Assembly (NCBI GenBank): GCA_964538615.1
Contig: CAZIGK010000013.1
Location: forward strand, 1 to 56,988
DNA from: CAZIGK01 sp964538615
Lineage (GTDB): Bacteria; Pseudomonadota; Alphaproteobacteria; Rickettsiales; RI-342
Direction of reading: 5' to 3'
DNA: 56,988 nt
Made by a program: the position numbers and the translations under genes. A model generated the notes under the pieces. The model was not told where the DNA came from, did not search any database, and worked only from the letters and a program-made list of their open reading frames with translations. Each line of letters opens with the position of its first letter. The first letter of the stretch is position 1. Positions 32,854 through 40,124 of the stretch are shown here, piece after piece.

Positions 32854-34866
32854 TCAAAGACTTTCCTCTGCTGCACCTATCCGATGCATCGGGGCGTCTT
32901 CGCATTCCGGCAGAGTGAAGCGAAATAAGGCGCCCCCTGTCTGGCCGTCCTGCACGTTTATCGTGCCACCCTGTGCCTCCACAATGGCTTTACAGATGGC
33001 CAATCCCAGTCCGGTACCGGCTACCTGCTTATCCTCTCTGTCCAGACGGGCGTATTTATCAAAAATACGGCTTTTTTGAGAATCCGGCACGCCGTTCCCT
33101 TCATCTTCCACCTCACAAACCATGCTACCCGTTGTGGCATCCCGGTCTAAGCGCAGACGGATAATGCTGCCTTCCGGTGCATATTTTGCGGCATTATCCA
33201 GCAGGTTTTGCATCACCTGCTCGGTCATTTGCACATCCATTTTCACCTGCAAGGGGCGTTTGGGTAAATCCAGATGCAGCCGATGACGCTCCAGACGGGA
33301 GGCCAGACGTGCCCGCACCTGTAAAACGGACTCTGCCGGGTTATGCCACTCCTGCCGGAAGTGAATTTCTCCACTTTCCAGCCGGGTCATTTCCAGAATA
33401 TTATGGATAAACTGTTCCAGTCGCTCTGCTTCCTGCACGGCAGTTTGCAGCAGGTCTTCTGCTGTGGCAGCATCCAACTGTCCACGTTGCAACAAACTGC
33501 TATGCAAACGCAACCCGCCAATAATAGAAGCCAGTGGCGTTTTTAAATCATGCGAGACACTGGAAAGCAGCATGGCGCGCAGTTTTTCCCGCTCTTCACG
33601 GATATGGCTTTCCTGCATCCGCCCGGTGAGTTCCATACGCTCCAGCAACAGAGCCGCCTGTTCCGCGATCGCATGGATAAGACGCAGAAAATCCGCATCA
33701 CGCAACGGTTCCCGACTGACGCGGATCGCCAGTACCCCTATCTCCTGCTCGTTGGTCAGCATGGGAATGAATCGCCAGCCAGCCGCCGCCCCACCTTTGG
33801 TACCCGCCCCCGTGGTTTGCAGGTTTTCCCATGCCCTGATTAACTGTGTCCGCGCTTTCTGCTCTACCACCCCTTCTCCGACCGCCTCTAACCGTTCCGG
33901 TTGGTCAGGGTTTGGCAGGTAGAAGACGGTTTCCACATCCAGCTCTTCTTCCATGGCGCGGCACAGACGTTGAATCGCATCCTGCCGGTGGGTCGCCTCA
34001 GACCACAACCGTTGCAGACGGTACAGCAGACGGGTGCGCCGTTCTTTGGCCGCAGATGCTGCTGCATGGGCGCGGGTATGGCTATTGAACAGTGAAACCA
34101 ATAAGGCAGCCGCCAGAAACAGCGCCATATTGAGAATATCGCCCATATGGTCAAAATGAAACGCATAGGTTGGTAGCATATAGAGATAATTGATTAGCAA
34201 AAAGCTGCTAACAGAGGCCACCAACCCCGGAAACAAACCAAAACGCCCCGCAATGAACACGCAGGCAATCAGAAAAATAATCGCGACATTCTGCTGATTT
34301 AACTGAAAGGCAATGCGGGGCGTGTAGGCACGCAAAAGTTCCGTGACCAGAAACGCGCAAAACACGGCGACCCACGCCCAAAAGACATCCATGACCCGGA
34401 TTCCCCGCCAGGGCTTGCGCTGCCAGAATCCAACACGCCATGGCTCTGCACCCAGCATGATGACCTGAATGGTAAAAGGTGCGGATAGCTGCTCCGCCAG
34501 ACCTAATAGTGCGTGGCGCGAGGCAATGTGCCAGCGCCCCGGTTGCCGCACCACCAGTTTTAACAGAATTGGCCGATCCGGCATGTCTGCCGCCGCCTGC
34601 AACCATTGCTCGCGCAGTCTGGCCAGCGTATAGATACCCTCCCCTTCCGTATCCAGCATCCTCAGATGGTGCTGACGCAGATAGGCCTGCACCTCCGCTA
34701 ACTGTTCTTTTTCGCGGCTGCTTAAGGGGCGACTACCCGCATGATAAACCCCAACCCGCATCGGCACACCCGCCACCTGTGCCTGCCGATGCGCCATGCG
34801 CAACGCCACCATGGTTTGTGCATGCAACTCCAACACCAGCAGATGCAAGGCGGGGGCTGCGGTCAC
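32854..34866 (-). CDS. kdpD: KdpD-like sensor histidine kinase without the N-terminal KdpD domain
   Basis: A 670-aa membrane kinase. Residues 1-130 resemble the Usp-like part of KdpD; about 165-275 hold four membrane spans of the DUF4118 type (FWAWVAVFCAFLVTELL, then NVAIIFLIACVFIAGRFGLF); about 310-430 form a GAF-like domain; the kinase core has SSVSHDLKTPLASIIG near 437, NLLDNAAKYAP near 550, EDEGNGVP near 585 and GTGLGLAICKAIVEAQGG near 612. The roughly 200-aa N-terminal KdpD domain with its P-loop is missing, and kdpFABC is absent. GTG 34866 directly follows the stop of the upstream VWA gene behind AGGAG, so it belongs to that operon. Confidence 0.85.
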   Translation of the reverse strand: MTAAPALHLLVLELHAQTMVALRMAHRQAQVAGVPMRVGVYHAGSRPLSSREKEQLAEVQAYLRQHHLRMLDTEGEGIYTLARLREQWLQAAADMPDRPILLKLVVRQPGRWHIASRHALLGLAEQLSAPFTIQVIMLGAEPWRVGFWQRKPWRGIRVMDVFWAWVAVFCAFLVTELLRAYTPRIAFQLNQQNVAIIFLIACVFIAGRFGLFPGLVASVSSFLLINYLYMLPTYAFHFDHMGDILNMALFLAAALLVSLFNSHTRAHAAASAAKERRTRLLYRLQRLWSEATHRQDAIQRLCRAMEEELDVETVFYLPNPDQPERLEAVGEGVVEQKARTQLIRAWENLQTTGAGTKGGAAAGWRFIPMLTNEQEIGVLAIRVSREPLRDADFLRLIHAIAEQAALLLERMELTGRMQESHIREEREKLRAMLLSSVSHDLKTPLASIIGGLRLHSSLLQRGQLDAATAEDLLQTAVQEAERLEQFIHNILEMTRLESGEIHFRQEWHNPAESVLQVRARLASRLERHRLHLDLPKRPLQVKMDVQMTEQVMQNLLDNAAKYAPEGSIIRLRLDRDATTGSMVCEVEDEGNGVPDSQKSRIFDKYARLDREDKQVAGTGLGLAICKAIVEAQGGTINVQDGQTGGALFRFTLPECEDAPMHRIGAAEESL

Positions 34867-35991
34867 TTAACTCTCCTGCATCAACAGTCGGCGCAACCAT
34901 GGGGTTAGCAACAAGCCCATCGCCAGTATCAATGGCAGCCAAAAACCCTCATCCCATACCTGTTGCGTTTCCGTGGCGGTCTGCCCTTCCCGCGCTCCCA
35001 TATAACGGAGTAATCTGTGTGTATCCTCCTGCCGGAAGTCGGCTTCCACCCATTGTCCTCCCCCTGCTGTGGCCAATTGGCGCATGGCGTCTTCCTGCAA
35101 GCGGGAAATATGCACAGATCCATCCGGCTCTCGTAAGAATTGCCCGTCCATTCCCTTCACCGGCGCCCCCTGACGCGTTCCCACCGTCAGCACAGAGCTT
35201 AGCACACGCAAGCCTTGCTCGGTTCCTTGTACTAAGGATTTCAACATACCGGATATTTCTTCCAGCCGCTCTGCTTCCAGATCCCCGTCCGTTACCAGAA
35301 GCAGATGGTAATTTTCGCCTCCTTGCAACATTTGGTAACGCAAGAGTTGCTCCGCCGCTTTTTCCAATGCGGGCTTGGGGTTACTCCCCTGCAACCGCAA
35401 TAGCTGCACATCCACCGCAGGCAGAATGCGGCGCAATGCCTGCATATTATGCGTTACCGGAGAAAGAATATGCGCGGTTTCCGCAAAGGCAATCAAGCCA
35501 ACGGCCACTCCCTTCCCCTCCGCCTGCCGAATCAGATCCGTCACTTCCTGACGGGCACGGCTCAGGCGGCTGGGCTTCACATCCTCCGCCAGCATCGAGC
35601 GGGACACATCTATCACCACCACCACCGCTGCATCCGGCCGGTGTACCTGCTGCTCTGTCATACGCCAGCGCGGTTGTGCCAGTGCCAGCACCAGCAGTAT
35701 GATAACGAGCATGGCCATAGCAGGTGGCAACCAGTGCCCGCCACGGCTGCCCCGCTGGGAAGCCACTTCTGTATCCGGGTTTCGTTGCAGATAGGGTAAC
35801 AGATGTGCCTCTGCATAGGCGTGCAGGCGGCTGTGCGCTGTATCCTGCCCCTGTTGCGCATCCGGCCTGATAGAACGAGGCCACGCATTCACCAGCCATG
35901 GCAATAGTGCGCATGGCAAAAGCCAAAGCCATTGTGGATCCGCCAGATGCAGATAGTCCCACCCGGCATAAATGGTTACCTGCTCATCCAT
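34867..35991 (-). CDS. batB: Membrane VWA-domain protein, BatB-like
   Basis: A 374-aa protein with membrane segments near the N-terminus (WLWLLPCALLPWLVNAW and PPAMAMLVIILLVLALAQP) and at the C-terminus (FWLPLILAMGLLLTPWL) around a periplasmic VWA domain: VVVVIDVSRSMLAEDVKPSR near residue 120 is the MIDAS DxSxS, and LLLVTDGDLEAE supplies the aspartate. The usual MIDAS threonine segment reads GSNPKPALEKA, so it may deviate. Bat proteins are linked to stress resistance and cell-envelope chaperone-like roles. ATG 35991 follows AGGAG and overlaps the upstream batA-like stop by 8 bp; the kinase gene starts at its stop. Confidence 0.8.
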   Translation of the reverse strand: MDEQVTIYAGWDYLHLADPQWLWLLPCALLPWLVNAWPRSIRPDAQQGQDTAHSRLHAYAEAHLLPYLQRNPDTEVASQRGSRGGHWLPPAMAMLVIILLVLALAQPRWRMTEQQVHRPDAAVVVVIDVSRSMLAEDVKPSRLSRARQEVTDLIRQAEGKGVAVGLIAFAETAHILSPVTHNMQALRRILPAVDVQLLRLQGSNPKPALEKAAEQLLRYQMLQGGENYHLLLVTDGDLEAERLEEISGMLKSLVQGTEQGLRVLSSVLTVGTRQGAPVKGMDGQFLREPDGSVHISRLQEDAMRQLATAGGGQWVEADFRQEDTHRLLRYMGAREGQTATETQQVWDEGFWLPLILAMGLLLTPWLRRLLMQES

Positions 35992-37099
35992 GCGCCGCTC
36001 CTGTATCCGATGCAGGGAATTTTGCGAACAGACGTGGATGGGCATAGAGCCGTATCAACAACCACCCCATCATACATAGCAACCCCGGCAGCAGTAACCA
36101 GCGATAGAGCGGATCTGCCATCAGCCGCACCTGACTTTCCGCTTCACTTTGTTCAAGTGTATCAATTTCCTGATAAATACGTTCCAGCGTTTTAGGGTCT
36201 GTTGCACGGTAATAACGCCCGCCGGCATGCTCTGCCATCTGTTTCAGGGCGGCCTCATCCATTGGCATGGTGACCATATCAATATATCGGTTACCCGCGG
36301 CATCCCCCATGGGGTATGGCACCTCCTTTGCTTCGCTACCAACCCCAATGGCATACAGGCGCACCCCATATTTACGCACCAGTTCAGCCGCATCTTTCGG
36401 ATCTAACACTCCGGCATTATTGGCGCCATCCGTTAACAGAATCAGCACCCGGCTGCCTTCCGGCCGTTCACGCAACTGTTTCACGCCCAGACCCACCGCA
36501 TCGCCAATCGCGGTGGCATCCCCCGCAATGCCGGCAGAGGTAATGGCCAGCATTTCTGCCACGGCAATCCCATCCACCGATAAGGGAGCCTGCATATAGG
36601 CCTGACCTCCGAATAAAATCAGCCCATATCGGTCACCGGAGCGATGTCGCATACGGTTGGCAATGAACTCCCCCACGACTTGTTTCACCACGGTCAGGCG
36701 GTCAGCGCGCCCCTGTTGCAGGCGACTATCGGAAAAGTCCAGCGCCAGCATAGAGCGGGAAACATCCACCGCCAGCATCATATCCACCCCGTGGCTGGTC
36801 ACCTGCACCTGCTTGCGTACCTGTTCCGGCTGCATGAGTGACAGGGTCAGCAATAACCAGCCCAACCACCATAATCCATGTTGCCATAGCGCCATACGGC
36901 GGGGAGGTCGGCTGGGCGGTGTGGGATGCTTCGCCAACTCGGCCAGCACCGGTGCATAGGGGTGAAACACCACGGGTAACGCCGCTGGCCGCTGACGTGA
37001 CGCCTGCTTCTGGGCAAACCACGGCGCCACCCAGTGCTCCACAAGGGGCAGCACCAACGCAAACACCATTTCGGGATGGGCAAAACCAATATCCAGCAT
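35984..37099 (-). CDS. batA: Membrane VWA-domain protein, BatA-like
   Basis: A 371-aa protein of the aerotolerance BatA type: N-terminal membrane segments (FALVLPLVEHWVAPWF and GLWWLGWLLLTLSLMQP), a VWA domain with the MIDAS motif MLAVDVSRSMLALDFSD near residue 110, the threonine in AGDATAIGDAVG near 185 and LILLTDGANNAG near 216, and a C-terminal span (YRWLLLPGLLCMMGWLL). It is the first gene of an overlapping operon with the BatB-like protein and the KdpD-like kinase. The usual neighbours moxR and a DUF58 gene are missing. ATG 37099 is chosen; GTG 37108 is possible, and neither has a clear ribosome site. Confidence 0.85.
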   Translation of the reverse strand: MLDIGFAHPEMVFALVLPLVEHWVAPWFAQKQASRQRPAALPVVFHPYAPVLAELAKHPTPPSRPPRRMALWQHGLWWLGWLLLTLSLMQPEQVRKQVQVTSHGVDMMLAVDVSRSMLALDFSDSRLQQGRADRLTVVKQVVGEFIANRMRHRSGDRYGLILFGGQAYMQAPLSVDGIAVAEMLAITSAGIAGDATAIGDAVGLGVKQLRERPEGSRVLILLTDGANNAGVLDPKDAAELVRKYGVRLYAIGVGSEAKEVPYPMGDAAGNRYIDMVTMPMDEAALKQMAEHAGGRYYRATDPKTLERIYQEIDTLEQSEAESQVRLMADPLYRWLLLPGLLCMMGWLLIRLYAHPRLFAKFPASDTGAAHG

Positions 37100-37138
37100 A
37101 GACAGCACTATACGTTTCTGCCGCGCCGTTGCCTATGA

Positions 37139-37780
37139 CTATTTCATGGAGTGAGTATGTTCGCCTGCCTGCGGAACAGATGGGGCAACAGAGGGAGCGG
37201 TCGCCTGTGGGCGTACGGTCTCATCTACCCGAATCACTCCGCAGGCAATGCGTGCACCGGAACCCCCAATCGGTTGCGTCAGGTGGTCATCCTTCTGGGC
37301 ATGAATCATCAGGGTGGAACCATCCTTATCCAATAGCGCGGGCTGTCCATCCCGACCATGCAGGGATACCATCTGGCTATAAAGCTCCACTTCTGCCGTA
37401 CCATCCGTATGCACGACCAGATTCGGCAAATTCCCCGCATGCGGCCCTTGCGGGTTTACAAAACCATGGGGTTTATTATCCGGCATAATATGACCTTTGG
37501 CGTGCTGAAACTCCGCGTGGTCACTGCAATCCCCCACCGTGTGAAAATGCATGCCATGCCAGCCTGCGGGCAGGCCAGCCAGTTTTATCTGCATCAGCAC
37601 ACCTTCCGTTCCCTGTTGAAAATGCGCCTGACCTATTTCCTTGCCCTGATTATTCAGTAAAACCGCATAGGCACTGGCGGGTTGAGCCGCCGGCTGCGTG
37701 GCTGGTTCTGCCTGCGCACCTCCGGCGGTGGCCACCAGAGCCAGTGTCAATGCTGTTCGCGCAATCCATTTCCGTTGCAT
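37139..37780 (-). CDS. sodC: Periplasmic Cu/Zn superoxide dismutase
   Basis: Dismutates superoxide in the periplasm. The 213-aa precursor has a Sec signal (MQRKWIARTALTLALVATAG, likely cut after AQA). Copper and zinc ligands are seen in GMHFHTVGDCSD near residue 90, GHIMPDNKPHGFVNPQGPHAG near 110 and HTDGTAEVEL, and the C-terminal IGGSGARIACGVI carries the disulfide cysteine and active-site arginine. A proline-, glutamine- and histidine-containing tail (PSVPQAGEHTHSMK) extends past the fold. ATG 37780 follows AGGAGAG. It stands alone between the bat operon and the L,D-transpeptidase. Confidence 0.95.
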   Translation of the reverse strand: MQRKWIARTALTLALVATAGGAQAEPATQPAAQPASAYAVLLNNQGKEIGQAHFQQGTEGVLMQIKLAGLPAGWHGMHFHTVGDCSDHAEFQHAKGHIMPDNKPHGFVNPQGPHAGNLPNLVVHTDGTAEVELYSQMVSLHGRDGQPALLDKDGSTLMIHAQKDDHLTQPIGGSGARIACGVIRVDETVRPQATAPSVAPSVPQAGEHTHSMK

Positions 37781-37866
37781 GGGGTCTCTCCTTTGAGGGT
37801 TGATAAAAAACATCGGGGCACCATTCGGGGGGGGATGTCGAAGCAATCACCATGCCTCAGACGGCG

Positions 37867-38382
37867 TTAACATGCTATATCCACCTTACACCCCACCTGC
37901 AACCGGGGTAACAGGCGAAGCATATCCTCCTTCGCAATGGCCAGACAACCCTCTGTGCCGCGGTAATCCGGGTGCGCCAGATGAAAAAAAATGGCACTGC
38001 CTCTACCCACAACAGGAGGATTGTCATTGTATCCCAGCACCAGCAGCAGATCATACACATGGTCTTCCCGCCAGAGTTTTTCTGCACTGGCAGGGTATGG
38101 GTGCTTCACATGCTGGTTGTATTTCGTATCCTCAGGCGCATCACACCAGCCATCATCCGGTTGAATGATACGAGCCGGCAGAGGCACCTCTGGCAGTGTC
38201 ACTCTGTCTGCCCGATACCATAACTCCCGAATCGGCCATTGTCCGATAGGTGTTTTATGGTCGCCTTCCCGTTTGGCATCTGCCTCTATCAACCCCGCCT
38301 TACCCACAGCACAGCGTGCATCCCAGCCATATCCATAGAGGTGACCACAACGGTAATGAATCGTATCCGCTTCTGCATCCAT
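37867..38382 (-). CDS. L,D-transpeptidase (YkuD domain)
   Basis: A 171-aa protein with the YkuD catalytic core: IFFHLAHPDYRGTEGCLAIA near residue 132 holds the H-x-x-H and the G-x-x-G-C-(x)-A cysteine motif of L,D-transpeptidases, and EGDHKTPIGQWPI near 39 is the family entry region. Such enzymes form 3-3 cross-links in peptidoglycan or attach lipoproteins. No signal peptide is visible, which is seen in some small YafK/YkuD homologues but is unusual for an active periplasmic enzyme. ATG 38382 follows GGAGGTG. It is divergent from the paralogue pair starting at 38499. Confidence 0.9.
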   Translation of the reverse strand: MDAEADTIHYRCGHLYGYGWDARCAVGKAGLIEADAKREGDHKTPIGQWPIRELWYRADRVTLPEVPLPARIIQPDDGWCDAPEDTKYNQHVKHPYPASAEKLWREDHVYDLLLVLGYNDNPPVVGRGSAIFFHLAHPDYRGTEGCLAIAKEDMLRLLPRLQVGCKVDIAC

Positions 38383-38410
38383 TCGGCACCTCCGTATCTG
38401 ATGGGCTGCT

Positions 38411-38428
38411 TTGTCATGGGATTGTCAT
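38411..38428 (+). promoter_or_regulatory. Pho-box-like site with -10 upstream of the paralogue pair
   Basis: Plus strand reads TTGTCATGGGATTGTCAT: two identical TTGTCAT units with a GGGA spacer. A -10 TATAGA starts at 38439, exactly 10 bp after the box, and the gene start at 38499 is 70 bp downstream. Orientation points to the rightward gene, not to the divergent transpeptidase. Confidence 0.7.
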
Positions 38429-38498
38429 ATTTTACCTGTATAGAACAGTGCAGAGTTTTTCTTTGCAATGCAAATCCGTTAGGGGGAGAGTCCATCTC

Positions 38499-39323
38499 AT
38501 GAGTTTTGTTGATTTTTTGAATACGCAAAATCAAGAATCCATCAAGCAGCTAGAGACAGTCCGGCAGCGTATTGAGGATAGAGGTGGGTTATCGTTTCTT
38601 TCGGAAATTCTAGACCATGCGCTGGAAGCCCTTCATCAAGCCCGTTCTAATACGATAGATGCATATCCGCGCACAACCCTACCTGAAATTACCCATCATA
38701 TTGGGATGCTACGCATTGCTGGCAGCCCCTTGGTGATACAGCTGATTGAAAGCTATGTGGGGAGAGTGGAGGCAAAAATCGTCAAAGACCTGTTAGGGAA
38801 TGCCCATTCGCAAGCCTTTAGCTTTAGCATGGGCGAGCATGCCCAACAGCAACTCACCAGCATGCTTCCTGATGCACAGCTACAATCTCCGCTACTGGCT
38901 CAATTGCAAACCCTAAAAGAAGCTCTGAGCGAGCGTATCAGCCAACATGCCGAGAATGGTGATGCACCCCCTACTGAACACACCCATTTGCAAACTTTGC
39001 AAGAACAATGGCAGACCGTATCCCTCATCACAGCCGCTGTATCTGTGCTATTTTCTCCCGCTGAACAGGACAACCGCATCACACCCTGCGCACAGGTCAT
39101 GGATGCACGGAATGCTCTGTATGCCATTGGATCCGAGAGTCTAAACGCCACTTTTGCGGATCTGTTATCTCCCACACAGGGCATGCAACTCAGTCATCAG
39201 CTTGATGGGCTGAAACCCGCCCTGCAAACGCTGGAGAAGCTGCACAACCTGCCATGCCTGAGCAGCATGGCACAAGCCGAAAATCTGGCGGCCTTACGCG
39301 TGACGGCCTCCATCACAGCATAA
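38499..39323 (+). CDS. Unknown 274-aa protein, first of a tandem paralogue pair
   Basis: No known family. ATG 38499 (MSFVDFLNTQNQESIKQLE) lies after AGGGGGAGAG; the frame is open to 38250 but has no signal there. The protein is helical and soluble, without signal peptide. Its C-terminal part, QLDGLKPALQTLEKLHNLPC then SSMAQAENL, is clearly related to the same region of the next gene, and its N-terminal RQRIEDRGGLSFLSEILDHA matches the partner less closely. It is transcribed from a Pho-box-like promoter, with the partner 27 bp downstream. Lower GC than neighbouring housekeeping genes is possible but not measured. Confidence 0.75.
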   Translation: MSFVDFLNTQNQESIKQLETVRQRIEDRGGLSFLSEILDHALEALHQARSNTIDAYPRTTLPEITHHIGMLRIAGSPLVIQLIESYVGRVEAKIVKDLLGNAHSQAFSFSMGEHAQQQLTSMLPDAQLQSPLLAQLQTLKEALSERISQHAENGDAPPTEHTHLQTLQEQWQTVSLITAAVSVLFSPAEQDNRITPCAQVMDARNALYAIGSESLNATFADLLSPTQGMQLSHQLDGLKPALQTLEKLHNLPCLSSMAQAENLAALRVTASITA

Positions 39324-39350
39324 TTTCCTAAACCAGAGATAGATACTCCC

Positions 39351-40118
39351 ATGACATCAAATCCCGTGACTTTCCCTCCCCATGATGACATCACCACCTT
39401 GATAGAGGCACAACAGGCCCTACAAGGCCGTGGCTTCCTTTATCTTGCTGGTCTGGTTAATCAGGCACGTGAAGCCATTGCCCGCTTTCATACCGGACAA
39501 CTCACGGATGGACGCACAGGTAGTGAAATGCTGGCTGACGCCATGGCTATCCGTATGTTGGGAACAGGCATAAACCTTGGCATGGTGGAACAACAGCTAG
39601 ACAAAAAAACCGCGCAGGCACTACGCGGGATTTTTACCGGAAAAGACAACACAGCAGCGCAATCACTGCACCATCTGGAAGAAGAGGGCATCGGTCTGCG
39701 TAAGGATGTCTATAGCCCCCTGCGCATTCTGGTCACCCAACTGAGTGCCTATCCCTCAAAGGACTATCCTACACCACAACTTGGCTCCTCGGAGCAACGC
39801 ACCTTATTTGAAAGCGTGAATCACCTTAGCAATGCGATACAGGCATTTATAACAGGAAACTTTTTACATGATATGTCCCCTTGTTCGCCCCCCGAAGGAT
39901 TGCGCCTGTCATTGAATTTGATTGGAACACAACATTTTAATAGCTTGATGGTGGAAGTTCTGGGGCCTATTGAGGCTTTTCATGTCGGGCAATACCTGCA
40001 ACAACTGAAACCGGCTTTGGGACAGTTTCTGGAGTTGCAACAACTGCCGTGCCTTGCCACGACAGCACAGACCGAGTTTTTGCGCTCTGGTGGTGCCAGC
40101 GTCACCCGACATGGGTGA
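39351..40118 (+). CDS. Unknown 255-aa protein, second of a tandem paralogue pair
   Basis: No known family. It starts ATG 39351, 27 bp after the upstream gene, so both are one operon. Shared features with the first gene: an N-terminal segment QQALQGRGFLYLAGLVNQAR and a C-terminal block GQYLQQLKPALGQFLELQQL then PCLATTAQTEFL. The middle is diverged (LGTGINLGMVEQQLDKKTAQ). Soluble and helical, with no signal peptide. Convergent with recG, with a 6-bp gap. The duplication and the upstream site suggest a small expanding family of the same regulon. Confidence 0.75.
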   Translation: MTSNPVTFPPHDDITTLIEAQQALQGRGFLYLAGLVNQAREAIARFHTGQLTDGRTGSEMLADAMAIRMLGTGINLGMVEQQLDKKTAQALRGIFTGKDNTAAQSLHHLEEEGIGLRKDVYSPLRILVTQLSAYPSKDYPTPQLGSSEQRTLFESVNHLSNAIQAFITGNFLHDMSPCSPPEGLRLSLNLIGTQHFNSLMVEVLGPIEAFHVGQYLQQLKPALGQFLELQQLPCLATTAQTEFLRSGGASVTRHG

Positions 40119-40124
40119 TGCAGC

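Noticed and set aside
34479..35702. 407-codon plus-strand frame opposite the kinase and VWA genes
   Set aside because: It overlaps two well-supported genes, is proline- and alanine-rich, and has no start signal.
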